A DNA stretch of 64,000 nt from CAWJKP01 sp963843465 (GCA_963843465.1 CAWJKP010000005.1:372001-436000), one strand, 5' to 3'. Shown: positions 8,991 through 17,854, counted from the stretch's first letter. Notes: generated by a model from the sequence alone, not told the origin. A program made the numbers and translations.

Positions 8991-9085
8991 CAAATTGGCG
9001 CCCTGTCTGCTCTGGAGCGGCGTAAATTGGCGCCCTGTCCGCTCTCTGCGGCGCAAATCGGCGCCCTGTCCGCCCTACAGCGGCG
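8991..9085. repeat. Tandem repeat, three units of 31-32 bp
   Basis: Units begin (C/T)AAAT(T/C)GGCGCCCTGTC and end AGCGGCG or TGCGGCG. They start at 8991, 9023 and 9054, and a partial fourth unit starts at 9086. Units are contiguous with no spacer, so this is not a CRISPR array. Confidence 0.75.
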
Positions 9086-9368
9086 CAAACTGAGGCGGTG
9101 GCGTCCAAGAAGGCGCGGTTTCCGGGTCGCCGGCGCGTCTGGAGCGGCGTTTTCTGGCGAACTTGGCGCAGGCTCGCCTCCGGCGATGCGTTTCCAGCGA
9201 CGTTTCCCCAGAAAGCGGGCGCCTCCGGCGTTCAAGCGGCAAGCAGTGCGTGCCGAATGATGCTCCACGCGGCCGGCAAGAGTGGATTCTGTACGCAATG
9301 CAGCGGCACGGCACAATGAGCGAGGGTGAACGGGGCGCGATTGCAACGCCCCGGTGAGCGGGGAGGAG

Positions 9369-9429
9369 AAGGGGGACAGGCGCGCTTATTGACACAAACG
9401 AACTCCGCGAAAGCGCGCCTGTCCCCCTT
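9369..9429. repeat. GGGGACA-type palindromic repeat (copy 1)
   Basis: Perfect 19-base arms AAGGGGGACAGGCGCGCTT (9369-9387) and complement (9411-9429), with a loop containing ATTGACACAAACG. A half-copy (GCGCCTGTCCCCTTTA) follows at about 9472. Related GGGGACA elements flank the RAYT gene and group II intron (10956, 11331, 13328-13380) and occur at 37107-37181. Confidence 0.8.
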
Positions 9430-9488
9430 TCTCCCCCCGGCCAGCGACAACGTCCCATGCTACCCATTATATGCGCCTGTCCCCTTTA

Positions 9489-10059
9489 TTCTTCAGCGAA
9501 AAGCAGGTAAACAACGTTTTTCAGCCCAATGGCTCAAAGAAGCTCGTCTTGGACTGCCAGGCGATGGCGGAGGTCGTTTTCGCGCGCATTGATCGGGGTT
9601 CTTAACGCCGGTGAATGGGACGCGATCGGCCACGACAATCTCGGCTGGAACGTGGGTTTTATGTTTGACAAGTTCACAAGTTTCGCTCAAACTGCGGGCG
9701 GGGCGACGGTGCAGCTCAACGCCGTGCAGGACGGCGATCTAATCTACATCGCGAACAACTCCCACTACAGGGATCAAGACGTTCACCCAACCGGGTCCGA
9801 AAAGGGGGAGAACGCGATCAAGATCGCGACGGACTCGTATCAGTCCTGGGCGGGACCGCCGCAAAACTATCAAGGTTGGCTCAAGTACCTGTACGACGCG
9901 TACAACACCGGCCTCCCCAAGATCAAACAGCTTACCAACATCGAGAAGCAAGTGCCGGGTTACTCGCCAAAGCAAGGCCCACGATTCTTCGTCGTGCAGA
10001 ACGTTGGCAGGCTGATATTCACTTGGCGGACGCAGAGGCAGCTTTTCGTGCCGTCGTAG
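9489..10059 (+). pseudogene. C-terminal fragment of a transglutaminase-like (Tgl/RHS-tip) protein
   Basis: From about 9489 the frame reads FFSEKQVNNVFQPNGSKKLV then LDCQAMAEVVFAR. After a one-base break near 9595 it continues IGVLNAGEWDAIGHDNLGWN, VQDGDLIYIANNSHY, GENAIKIATDSYQSWAG and QGWLKYLYDAYNTGL to the stop at 10059. The LDCQ/GDLIYIANN/GENAI pattern resembles the protein-glutamine gamma-glutamyltransferase domain at the C-terminus of some RHS-type proteins. That match is from memory and is tentative. There is no start codon or N-terminal portion; the frame emerges directly from a CTGTCCCCTTTA repeat. GC is lower by eye than in neighbouring genes, which suggests transfer. Confidence 0.45.
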
Positions 10060-10102
10060 AGGAAAGTGCCCCAGAGGTCTTAAGAGTCGAGGGCAATAGA
10101 AG

Positions 10103-10900
10103 ATGCCTCACGTATTTCGCGTACCTGCGGTGCGCGTGGCGATCCCCATGATCGGTGCGCTATTTGCGGCCGTCTTCGCGATGCAGGTACTTTCGATGGC
10201 GGAAGACCGAACGCCGCGTAAGCAAGCAGCAGCCGAGCGCGGAGATGGGAGCGGCGCAATGACCTGGGATTCGACCGAGTTGGCGAGGATTAAGCAGACC
10301 TGGATTGAGAGGAAGGCCCGCCTATCTGCACTGCCGCCCATGCAAGCCTATGGAGAGGAAATCGGCCTGCTCGGGGATGTTCTGGGAGAGAGCCTTTCAG
10401 AGAAGCAGCTTGGCGAGGTGGCGTCCTCGTGTAAAACGATGCCACTCAAGCGTGGCGGGTTTCATAATACCTTGCTCGAGGCGCTGGTCGTCGCGTGCGT
10501 GTATCGCGGTTATCGGGACAACCTGGTAACGCTGCTTTCCATCCGCTTTCCGGAACGGATCGGCGTCAACGAGGACGTTAAGTACTTCATCGTCGTCTGT
10601 GGAACCAAGCTTAAGGATCCCGTCTTGGTTCTTGGCGAGGCTTATGACAAGTGCCAGGTTCCGGATGTACGCCGCGCCATCGCCGCGGCGGTCCGAAGAG
10701 CGTTCATCGGATCCGGGATTCGGGGGACGGACGACGCGGAGTTCGTGCGGAACGCAATGCGGTGGTACGCGCAAAACAAGCACGGCCTCGTTCTGAACCG
10801 CCTTTACGACGACAACAAGGTCATGGCCGGTGCGGACTATAGCAAGGTGCCACTTTTTGTGGAGAGGCGGAACGACAAAGCGCCTGGTGGAGGCCGTTAG
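10103..10900 (+). CDS. Hypothetical exported protein
   Basis: 265 residues from the ATG at 10103; an internal ATG at 10154 (MIGALFAAVFAMQVLSMAED) is a possible later start. The N-terminus is a hydrophobic export or anchor segment, followed by a mostly helical soluble part (LPPMQAYGEEIGLLGDVLG, YRGYRDNLVTLLSIRFPER, VPDVRRAIAAAVRRAF) reminiscent of HEAT-like repeats. No family is recognised. It lies 43 bases downstream of the transglutaminase-like fragment on the same strand and shares its lower GC, so the two probably arrived together. An immunity or accessory role for the lost toxin-like protein is possible but unsupported beyond position. Confidence 0.6.
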   Translation: MPHVFRVPAVRVAIPMIGALFAAVFAMQVLSMAEDRTPRKQAAAERGDGSGAMTWDSTELARIKQTWIERKARLSALPPMQAYGEEIGLLGDVLGESLSEKQLGEVASSCKTMPLKRGGFHNTLLEALVVACVYRGYRDNLVTLLSIRFPERIGVNEDVKYFIVVCGTKLKDPVLVLGEAYDKCQVPDVRRAIAAAVRRAFIGSGIRGTDDAEFVRNAMRWYAQNKHGLVLNRLYDDNKVMAGADYSKVPLFVERRNDKAPGGGR

Positions 10901-11006
10901 AAAGGGAACGATAAAGGGTAGAGTCGCGGACGAGTAAAGGGGTACAATTCCGGGGACACACGACTAAATTATTGACGGCATCGGCGGAATCTGGTAGTTT
11001 AGGGGC

Positions 11007-11414
11007 ATGGCCAGGCTAGCGAGATTGGTCGTTCCGGGCATGCCGCACCACGTGACGCAGCGCGGCAACCGCCGGCAGCAGACATTCTTTAGCGATGGCG
11101 ACTACGCGGCGTACCGGGAATTGATGGCGCAGTGGTGCCGCGAGTACGCGGTGGAGATTTGGAGTTACTGCCTGATGCCCAATCACGCGCATCTGATCGC
11201 GGTTCCCTCGGGGGAGGATGGCTTGCGTTTGGCCATCGGGGAGGCGCATGAGCGCTACACGCGGCGGATCAACTTCCGCGAGAGGTGGCGCGGCTATCTC
11301 TGGCAAGGGCGGTTCGCTTCATTTGTCAGAAATAGGGGACAGTCAGTGCGCCGTGAATGCGTGTGTATTCTAGCGGGTGAAAGTCCCGCCTGGGAAGGGT
11401 CGCTTGCCCAGTAG
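11007..11414 (+). pseudogene. REP-associated tyrosine transposase (RAYT), 3'-truncated
   Basis: The first 105 codons are a classic RAYT N-terminus: MARLARLVVPGMPHHVTQRG, NRRQQTFFSDGDYAAYRELM, SYCLMPNHAHLIAVPS (HUH-type metal-binding histidines), and GYLWQGRFASF. At about 11326 the similarity ends abruptly at a GGGGACAGTCA repeat. The remaining codons to the stop at 11414 read repeat and group II intron sequence. The segment that carries the catalytic tyrosine (YVxxNPVRA in relatives) is missing, so the transposase is dead. Its upstream GGGGACACACGACTAAATTA motif matches the GGGGACA repeats around it, its likely REP family. Confidence 0.85.
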
Positions 11415-11772
11415 CAATCGAAGCGGCGGAGGAGGCAACGAATTCGTCGGAGCCTTCGATGGAAAGGGTCACTTGGTGACCCCGCGAAGATGCAGGCCGT
11501 AACGCAAGTGAACGTTCGATTAGGCCCCGAAACCCTAGTCGCGGAAGCCGACCCTTCTGACTGTTGGGGAAGGCCAGTGTTGCAGAGGAAGTGAGCGACG
11601 AAAGCACTCTGCAGTTCCGCCGGGGTAGAGACGACGGCATGTATCGAAGGAACGCACATGAAGCACGGGAAACCGACGACGACAGCGGCGGCAACCGCAA
11701 CGGGCAACCCGCGAGGGCCAGGTCCGGTCGCGTCGGCGGCGGAGAGGCTCGTAGTAGCGTTGAAACCGGGTA

Positions 11773-13166
11773 ATGCCGGCGGAGCCAAGGGGCCTCAGTT
11801 CAAGGATCAGCGTACGCAGGAGCAAGGCAGAGGATGATTGGCGAAGAGCCTACCAACACCAATCCGTTGCAGAACTCTGCGCGGCGCTGCATGACAAAGC
11901 GAAGAGTGCGCCCAATTTTCGCTTCTACTCCCTGTACGACAAGGTGTATCGCCGCGACGTGCTGGAAGCGGCCTACGCGCAATGCCGTGCCAACGGCGGA
12001 GCGCCCGGGGTCGATGGCCAGTCCTTCGAGGACATCGAGAAGTACGGCGTGGATCGCTGGTTGGACGAACTGACGGAGGAATTGCGAACGAAACGGTATC
12101 AGCCGCAACCGGTCCGGCGGGTCTACCTGCCGAAACCGGACGGGAAGCAGAGGCCGCTGGGGATTCCCACGATCCGCGACCGCGTGGTGCAAACCGCCGC
12201 GCTGCTGGTCTTGGAACCGATCTTCGAGGCCGACCTGCAACCCGAACAACACGCCTATCGCGCGGACCACAGTGCCCTGGAGGCAGTGCAAGAAGTGCAT
12301 CGCCTGCTGGGCCAGGGGTATCGCGCGGTCGTCGATGCGGATTTGAGCGGGTATTTCGATAGCATCCCGCACCCGGAGCTGATGCTGTGCGTCGCCCGTC
12401 GCGTGAGCGACAAGGCCATGCTGCACCTGATAAAGCAATGGTTGGTGGCGCCGGTGGAGGAAACCGACGAGCGGGGCCATGTGCGACGTACCACGCGGAA
12501 CAAGGACACGAAGCGCGGTTCGCCGCAAGGCGCGCCGATTTCACCCTTGTTGGCGAACCTGTACATGCGACGTTTCGTGCTGGGTTGGAAGACCCTTGGG
12601 CATGAGACCCGTTATCAGGCCCGGATCGTCAACTATGCCGACGACTTCGTGATCCTGTGTCGCCGCCGGGCGGATGACGCCCTGGCGACGATGCGCGACA
12701 TGATGCGGCGGCTGAAATTGACGGTCAACGAGACGAAAACGCACGTCGCTCGCCTGCCTGCCGAATCGTTCGACTTCCTTGGGTATACGTTCGGACGGAT
12801 GTATTCACCGCGAACGGGCGGGGCCTATCTGGGCGCGCGACCGCGCGCAAGAAGGTGCTTGGGGTCTGCCGCCAGCTCAACGAGTTGGTAGGCCGATTGC
12901 CGACGTTCATCCGGCCGGAAGCGCTGGTCTACCAGGTCAATCAGGTGTTGCGCGGGTGGGCCAACTACTTCTGCTACGGAACCTACACCGCGGCGTTCGG
13001 GATCGTGCATTGGCACGTCTGTCGCCGGGTCCGTCGGTGGCTACGAAGGAAGTTCACGCTGGATGGACAAGGATACAGCCAATATCCCGACAGCCGCCTG
13101 GAGCGTGAGCTTGGGCTGCTGAACATCAAGAAACTTCCCCGTCGCTACTCGTGGGCGAAACCATGA
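11773..13166 (+). CDS. ltrA: Group II intron reverse transcriptase/maturase, one frameshift
   Basis: The RT part runs to about 12845: [75 protein letters not shown], and the catalytic [12 protein letters not shown], all intact. After [18 protein letters not shown] the frame breaks near 12845 (CCGCGCGCAAG). The maturase (X) domain continues in another frame as [40 protein letters not shown] and [15 protein letters not shown], ending at 13166. There is no C-terminal HNH endonuclease. The protein helps the intron RNA splice and retrohome. With the break taken at face value the maturase would be lost. Confidence 0.85.
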
Positions 13167-13177
13167 ACCTTGTCCGA

Positions 13178-13210
13178 GAGCCGGATGCGGGAAATCCGCC
13201 CGTCCGGTTC
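13178..13210 (+). ncRNA. Group II intron domain V
   Basis: The 33 bases fold as a hairpin, GAGCCGGATGCGG then a GAAA tetraloop then TCCGCCCGTCCGGTTC. This is the canonical catalytic domain V with its AGC-type lower stem and GAAA-type loop, starting 11 bases after the maturase stop codon. Confidence 0.85.
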
Positions 13211-13327
13211 GATGAGCGGGAGGTGGAAACGGAGCACGGCATGCGGCTAGTGAGACACAGACGGGGAAACCCCGACCCAGAATATGCCGAAGCCTACCCC
13301 ACCGCGCCACCTCTCGACTCTACCCGA

Positions 13328-13380
13328 AATAGGGGACAGTCAACTATTTGTGCGAGATAAATGGGTGACTGTCCCCTATT
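13328..13380. repeat. GGGGACA-type palindromic repeat (copy at intron 3' end)
   Basis: Perfect 15-base arms AATAGGGGACAGTCA (13328-13342) and TGACTGTCCCCTATT (13366-13380). The left arm also occurs at 11329-11345 immediately before the intron. Confidence 0.85.
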
Positions 13381-13384
13381 CTGG

Positions 13385-13649
13385 GGGGGACTTTTGTTCT
13401 GGGCTCTTGGAGCCCGCCGTAATGTTCCACGATGTCGATCGTATCCCGGATTTGTCCCGAACTTCGGATCGCCCGAAATCTGACGCGGACGCCCATGTTG
13501 CCATCGCGCGGACGTTCGTCATAGCGGCTCAATCGTAACACTTCTGCGAGGCAGACGCCGGACGCGTGAGGCGCCAGGACGTTGAGGTCGGTTGGTGCAG
13601 CGCCGTCGGCGGCAAATGCGAGAGCAATGAGGCAGGTAGGCCAACACAT
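13385..13649 (-). pseudogene. Small secreted hypothetical protein, 3'-truncated
   Basis: The reading starts MCWPTCLIALAFAADGAAPT, a signal peptide, then continues SGVCLAEVLRLSRYDERPRD, MGVRVRFRAIRSSGQIRDTI and DIVEHYGG. After this it runs into the GGGGACAGTCA repeat at about 13385. The body looks like a real beta-rich domain rather than chance coding. The 3' end has been lost to the repeat or intron rearrangement. No family is recognised. The 13650-13786 stretch upstream is unassigned. Confidence 0.5.
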
Positions 13650-13786
13650 CCGAAGTCTCCACAACTGAGTTTGCCCTGAGATGCTCGGCCGCCTGGGCGG
13701 CACGTTTCCGTTGAGCAGCCGTCCTCTGCTCGAAACAAAAGGGGGTATTCCGGCTTTTGGGTGGACGAGGACGGGAGGAAAACTGG

Positions 13787-15286
13787 GGCTCCGCCCCAGA
13801 CCCCGGGATTTTCTGAGGTATGGCAGGGCAAATGAATGGGGATAGGAAGAAGACGGTCCCGGCGGCGTAGCAACCGGGACCGTGCGGGTCATTCACCCGC
13901 CCTGACTCGGATATCCCTTGCCGGGTTGCTTCCCAGCAGAGCCCGACTCCGTGTCTCCGAGCAATACCAATCCTCGACCTTCGGTCAGTGGGCGTCAAGC
14001 GAGTATCATGGAGTTTTTCCGAACCAAGGAGAACACCATGCAAGACTCGCAACTTTATCAGCAGATTTTGGGCATCACCTCTCCCTGGCGTGTGGAGCGG
14101 GTGGACTTGCGTCTGAAGGAGGGGGAAGTTCATGTCTATCTGGGGCACGAGGCCCAGGTCGCTTGGACCTGCCCGGAGTGTCAAGCGGAGTGTCTCTTGT
14201 ATGACCACGATAGCGAGCGACTTTGGCGGCATTTGGATACCTGCCAGTACCGTACGGTCCTGCACGCGGAGCCTCCCCGTTGCCGGTGTGCGGAGCATGG
14301 GGTACGTGTGGTGCGTCTGCCTTGGGCCGAACCGCACAGCCGGTTCACGGCACTGTTCGAGCGTCTGGCGATCGACTGGCTGCGGGCGGCCAGCCAGCAG
14401 GCCGTGGCCGACCAGTTGGGCCTCACCTGGGACGAGGTGCATGGGATCATGGAACGTGCCGTGCGGCGGGGACTGACGCGGCGCAAGGCGGAAATGATCG
14501 GGTATTTGGGGGTAGATGAGAAATCGTTCCGCAAGGGGCACAAGTACCTGACCCTGGTCAACGACTTGGCCCGAGGCCGCGTGTTGTACGTGGCAGAAGA
14601 CCGCAAGCAGTCGAGCCTGGACGGCTTTTGGCCGACGCTGACGAAGAAGCAGCGAGGATGGATTGCCGGGGTGGCGTTGGACATGTGGGGGCCGTACGTG
14701 CAGTCGATTCAAGCCCATCTGCCTGACGCGGAAGAGAAGATGGTGTTTGACAAGTTCCACGTAGCCAAGCACCTGGGTGAAGCGGTGGACAAGGTCCGCC
14801 GAAGCGAACACAAGGAGCTGCACGCCGAAGGCGACGAGCGGTTGAAGGGCACCAAGTACGATTGGCTGAAGGGGCGGGACAAATTCGACCTGGCCGGATG
14901 GCGTGAGTTCTGTCAGTTGCGGCGGAGCAAACTGAAGACGGCGCGGGCGTGGGCGTTGAGAGAGCAGGCCATGAAACTTTGGGATTATAGCTACGTCCAG
15001 GCGGCCCGCAACCATTTCGCCTGGTGGTATCGCTGGGCCACGCACAGCCGCCTTCAACCGATGATCGACAAGGCGAAGATGTTGATGAGTCATCTACCGA
15101 ACATCCTCACCTACCTGAAGCACAGAATCACCAATGCCGCCAGCGAAAGCATCAACGCGAAGATCCAATGGGTGAAGTACACGGCTCGCGGCTTCCGCAA
15201 CTTCGACAACTTCAAGACTGCCATTTACTTCCATTGCGGCGACCTCGACCTGTGCCCTCGCCCCACCTAAATCCCGGAAGAGCCCC
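13787..15286 (+). mobile_element. ISL3-family insertion sequence
   Basis: It contains a full ISL3 transposase. The right end lies at CCGGAAGAGCCCC (15274-15286), where the interrupted SUMF1-domain gene resumes as TATCTTTTGCCC. The left end is approximate; GGGGCTCCGCCCC...CCCCGGGATTTT at about 13790-13815 resembles the inverted right end (GGGGCTCTTCCGGGATTT) only partly. The sequence left of the element is not the missing 5' part of the interrupted gene, so a deletion or rearrangement accompanied or followed insertion, and no 8-base duplication is seen. Confidence 0.75.
14038..15270 (+). CDS. ISL3 family transposase
   Basis: 410 residues. The ATG at 14038 is preceded by AAGGAG at a good distance, better than the upstream ATG at 14008. 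It has an N-terminal zinc-finger part (WTCPECQAECLLYDHDSERL, RCRCAEHGVRVVRLPWAEPH), then the DDE domain with MIGYLGVDEKSFRKGHKYLT, VALDMWGPYVQSIQAHLP, KMVFDKFHVAKHLGEAVDKV and, near the end, ITNAASESINAKIQWVKYTA and FRNFDNFKTAIYFHCGDL, the ISL3 (transposase 12) signature. It appears intact and could be active. Confidence 0.95.
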   Translation: MQDSQLYQQILGITSPWRVERVDLRLKEGEVHVYLGHEAQVAWTCPECQAECLLYDHDSERLWRHLDTCQYRTVLHAEPPRCRCAEHGVRVVRLPWAEPHSRFTALFERLAIDWLRAASQQAVADQLGLTWDEVHGIMERAVRRGLTRRKAEMIGYLGVDEKSFRKGHKYLTLVNDLARGRVLYVAEDRKQSSLDGFWPTLTKKQRGWIAGVALDMWGPYVQSIQAHLPDAEEKMVFDKFHVAKHLGEAVDKVRRSEHKELHAEGDERLKGTKYDWLKGRDKFDLAGWREFCQLRRSKLKTARAWALREQAMKLWDYSYVQAARNHFAWWYRWATHSRLQPMIDKAKMLMSHLPNILTYLKHRITNAASESINAKIQWVKYTARGFRNFDNFKTAIYFHCGDLDLCPRPT

Positions 15287-17854
15287 TATCTTTTGCCCTC
15301 GGAGGCGCAGTGGGAGTATGCGTGCCGTGCGGGGAGCACAGGTCGGTACAGCTTCAGTTCGGGCCGCAATACGATTCCCAAGGAGAACGAGGAGAAGGCG
15401 CTTTCCGACTACGGGTGGTTCATCGGCAACTCAGGCTCCATGCCGCATGTGGTTGGCAGAAAGCGGCCTAGCGCGTGGGGATTGTATGACATGCACGGGA
15501 ACGTGCTTGAGTGGTGCCAGGACTGGTACGAATGGGATTATTACGTGCAGACGCCTGTCGACGACCCGACCGGTCCCCTCGGAGGCTCCTACCGCGTGTG
15601 TCGTGGCGCGCCCTGGTTCTATGGGGCGTGCAACTGCCGTTCGGCGGACCGCTACAACCAGGAGCCTGAGAACCGCAACAACTTCCTGGGCCTCCGCGTC
15701 TCGCTGGTTCTGCCGGACACGGCGGCCGAGCGGGCGAAGATCAGCCCTGCCACCGAGACGGCACAACCTCCGGCTGTCTCGACCGCGCCAAGGGCAAATT
15801 CTGAATCTCAAATCCCAAATTTGAAATCTGAAATCCCCTCTCCCCCTCCCGCCGCCCCTTCGGTTGCCATTTCGTCGCCAAGACAAACGCTGCCGCCGCC
15901 CAAAGCCCCCAGCCCGGAGCCGAAACCAACAGAACCGAAACCGGGCACGGCTTCGAGCCCCGCCGCTGCTCCGGTTCCCGCCTCGTCGCCACAACAACCG
16001 CCACCGCCGAAACCCGAAGCCCTCCCGACCCCGACTGCGCCGAAGCAGAAACTCCCCGTTCCCGACGACGCCGCACAGACACAAGCCCGAAAAGCCGCCG
16101 ATGCCTTGTTCAAGACGGAAATCCAGCAGGCGAAGACTTCCGCCGACAAGGTTGCCCTGGCAAAGCGGCTGTTGGCCCAGGCCCTCGACCAGACGGGTGA
16201 TACGGCGGGTCAGTACGTGCTGATGCTCGGGGCGAAGGATCTGGCCGCTACGGCCAGGGATGCGGAGACGGCTTTCCAGGTCATCGACCAGATGGCGGGC
16301 GTCTTCGACGTGGATCGGTTTGCGATGAAGACCGACATCCTGAGGGGCTGGGCGAAGGAAGCCCGCACGGCGGACGCGCGGAAATGGGTCGTCGAGCAGA
16401 TGTTGGCCGTAGGGGACGAGGCGGTGGATGCGGGCAACCTGGAGGCTGCCAAGGAGCTGGGGACGCTGGCGACCAGCAAGTCGAGCGGACTGCGGGACAA
16501 GAACCTGACGCTTGAATTGAAGGCTTACCGGCGGCGGTTCGTCGAGGCGGGCAAAGACCTGGAAGAACTCGAGGAGGCACGCGCAGCCCTGGCAAAAGAC
16601 CCCAAAGACGCCAAGGCCAGTTTCGTCCTCGGGCAGCACCTTTGCTTCAGCAAGGGCGACTGGGAAAAGGGACTGCCCCTGTTGGCCCAAGGGAGTGACG
16701 CGTCGCTCAAAGGGCTCGCTGGGCGGGAATTGAAATCGCCTCCGAACCAGCCCGACGAACAGGTCAAGCTGGGTGACGCCTGGTGGGAGATTGCCTCTAC
16801 GCACAGCCGTTGGCAAATGAACGCCATCAAGATCCACGCCGGGCCGTGGTATCGTCAAGCCGACGCTGGGTTGCCTGCCAGCCTGGTCAAGTACAACGTC
16901 GAGAAGCGCCTGGCTGAAGTGAGGAAACTGCGGAGCCAGTTGCCTCCGCCGCCTGCGGCGATTGCCCCTTTTGGCGAGAAGAGGGCGAAAGAGCATCAGC
17001 AGGAATGGGCTACGTACCTTGGCGAGCCCGTGGAGACAACCAACTCCATCGGCATGAAATTGGTGCTCATCCCGCCGGGCGAGTTCACGATGGGCTCGCC
17101 CAAGGAGCTGATCGAAGAGGAGTTGAAGGCACATGCCGGCGACACGTGGTACACGCAAACCCTTCCGGGCGAGGGGCCGCAGCACCGGGTGCGGATCACC
17201 AAGCCGTTTTACTTGGGGATCTACGTAGTGACGCAGGGGGAGTACCAGCGGTTGATGGGCAGCAACCCCAGCGAGTTCTCGGCCACCGGGCCGCACAAAG
17301 ACCGAGTAGCCGGCCAGGAGACGAAGCGGTTTCCGGTGGAGTTCGTCTCCTGGGATGATGCGGTGGAGTTTTGCCGGAAGCTATCGGAGACGCCGGAGGA
17401 AAAGGCAGTGGGGCGAACGTATCTCTTGCCCTCGGAGGCGCAGTGGGAGTATGCGTGCCGCGCGGGGAGCACGGGTCGGTACGGTTTCAGCGTGGGCCGC
17501 AGCGCGATTCCCAGGGAGTATGAGGAGAAGGCGCTTTCCGACTACGGGTGGTTCGACGGAAATTCGGGCGGGATGTCGCACGTAGTGGGCGGAAAGCGGC
17601 CCAACGCGTGGGGATTGTATGATATGCAAGGGAACGTGTGGGAGTGGTGTCAGGACTGGTTCGACGCGGCTTACTACGTGGGCCCGGCGGTGGACGATCC
17701 GACCGGGCCTCCCGGGGGCTCGGGCCGCGTGTATCGCGGCGGTGGCTGGTTCAACGCGGCGTGGCTCTGCCGGTCGGCGGGCCGCTTATCCCTCGGGCCC
17801 GGGACCCACGGCCCCGTGGGCTTCCGTGTCTCCCGAGTTTTGGCGGACAAGTAG
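15287..17854 (+). CDS. Double SUMF1/FGE-sulfatase-domain protein, 5'-truncated by ISL3
   Basis: The open frame starts inside a formylglycine-generating-enzyme-like domain (YLLPSEAQWEYACRAGSTGR, WGLYDMHGNVLEWCQDWY). A Pro/Ala/Ser-rich linker follows, then a helical region of about 330 residues (KVALAKRLLAQALDQTGDTA, VGDEAVDAGNLEAAKELGTL). A second, complete FGE-sulfatase domain closes the protein: IGMKLVLIPPGEFTMGSPKE, VEFVSWDDAVEFCRKLSE, a near-identical copy of YLLPSEAQWEYACRAGSTGR, and GRVYRGGGWFNAAW. The linker encodes NSESQIPNLKSEIPS from a heptamer repeat tract (15794-15838). In planctomycetes such domains often follow Ser/Thr kinase domains; any such N-terminus is gone. No start codon or ribosome binding site is credible, so expression is doubtful. 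Confidence 0.85.
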   Translation, partial: YLLPSEAQWEYACRAGSTGRYSFSSGRNTIPKENEEKALSDYGWFIGNSGSMPHVVGRKRPSAWGLYDMHGNVLEWCQDWYEWDYYVQTPVDDPTGPLGGSYRVCRGAPWFYGACNCRSADRYNQEPENRNNFLGLRVSLVLPDTAAERAKISPATETAQPPAVSTAPRANSESQIPNLKSEIPSPPPAAPSVAISSPRQTLPPPKAPSPEPKPTEPKPGTASSPAAAPVPASSPQQPPPPKPEALPTPTAPKQKLPVPDDAAQTQARKAADALFKTEIQQAKTSADKVALAKRLLAQALDQTGDTAGQYVLMLGAKDLAATARDAETAFQVIDQMAGVFDVDRFAMKTDILRGWAKEARTADARKWVVEQMLAVGDEAVDAGNLEAAKELGTLATSKSSGLRDKNLTLELKAYRRRFVEAGKDLEELEEARAALAKDPKDAKASFVLGQHLCFSKGDWEKGLPLLAQGSDASLKGLAGRELKSPPNQPDEQVKLGDAWWEIASTHSRWQMNAIKIHAGPWYRQADAGLPASLVKYNVEKRLAEVRKLRSQLPPPPAAIAPFGEKRAKEHQQEWATYLGEPVETTNSIGMKLVLIPPGEFTMGSPKELIEEELKAHAGDTWYTQTLPGEGPQHRVRITKPFYLGIYVVTQGEYQRLMGSNPSEFSATGPHKDRVAGQETKRFPVEFVSWDDAVEFCRKLSETPEEKAVGRTYLLPSEAQWEYACRAGSTGRYGFSVGRSAIPREYEEKALSDYGWFDGNSGGMSHVVGGKRPNAWGLYDMQGNVWEWCQDWFDAAYYVGPAVDDPTGPPGGSGRVYRGGGWFNAAWLCRSAGRLSLGPGTHGPVGFRVSRVLADK

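Larger units (their letters stand above)
8528..9488. other. Repeat-rich non-coding stretch
   Basis: No convincing gene is seen in either strand. It contains a short palindrome (CCCTTCTGCCGGAAGGG at 8531), a CAAAACGCCCGTTTTG hairpin near 8910 that is shared with 63030, a 32-base tandem repeat at 8991-9085, and a 19-base inverted repeat containing GGGGGACAGG at 9369-9429. Open frames here are Arg/Pro/Gly-rich and look like chance products of high GC. Confidence 0.6.
11346..13322 (+). mobile_element. Group II intron with reverse transcriptase
   Basis: The 5' end is taken at GTGCGCC (11346), matching the GUGYG consensus; GTGTG at 11361 is an alternative. The early part contains GGGTGAAAGTCCC, typical of domain I. 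The encoded reverse transcriptase occupies the loop of domain IV, and domain V is clear at 13178-13210. The 3' end is near 13322, just before GAAATAGGGGACAGTC. The 5' boundary is preceded by the same GAAATAGGGGACAGTCA sequence, so the intron sits between two half-copies of the GGGGACA repeat, directly after the truncated RAYT gene. Exact ends are inferred. Confidence 0.8.

Noticed and set aside
8991..9085. Possible CRISPR-like repeat array
   Set aside because: Units of 31-32 bp are contiguous without unique spacers, and no cas genes are present.
11773..13166. Retron or diversity-generating reverse transcriptase
   Set aside because: Domain V, the GUGYG end and the maturase domain identify a group II intron. 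No msr/msd RNA or variable-repeat pair is seen.
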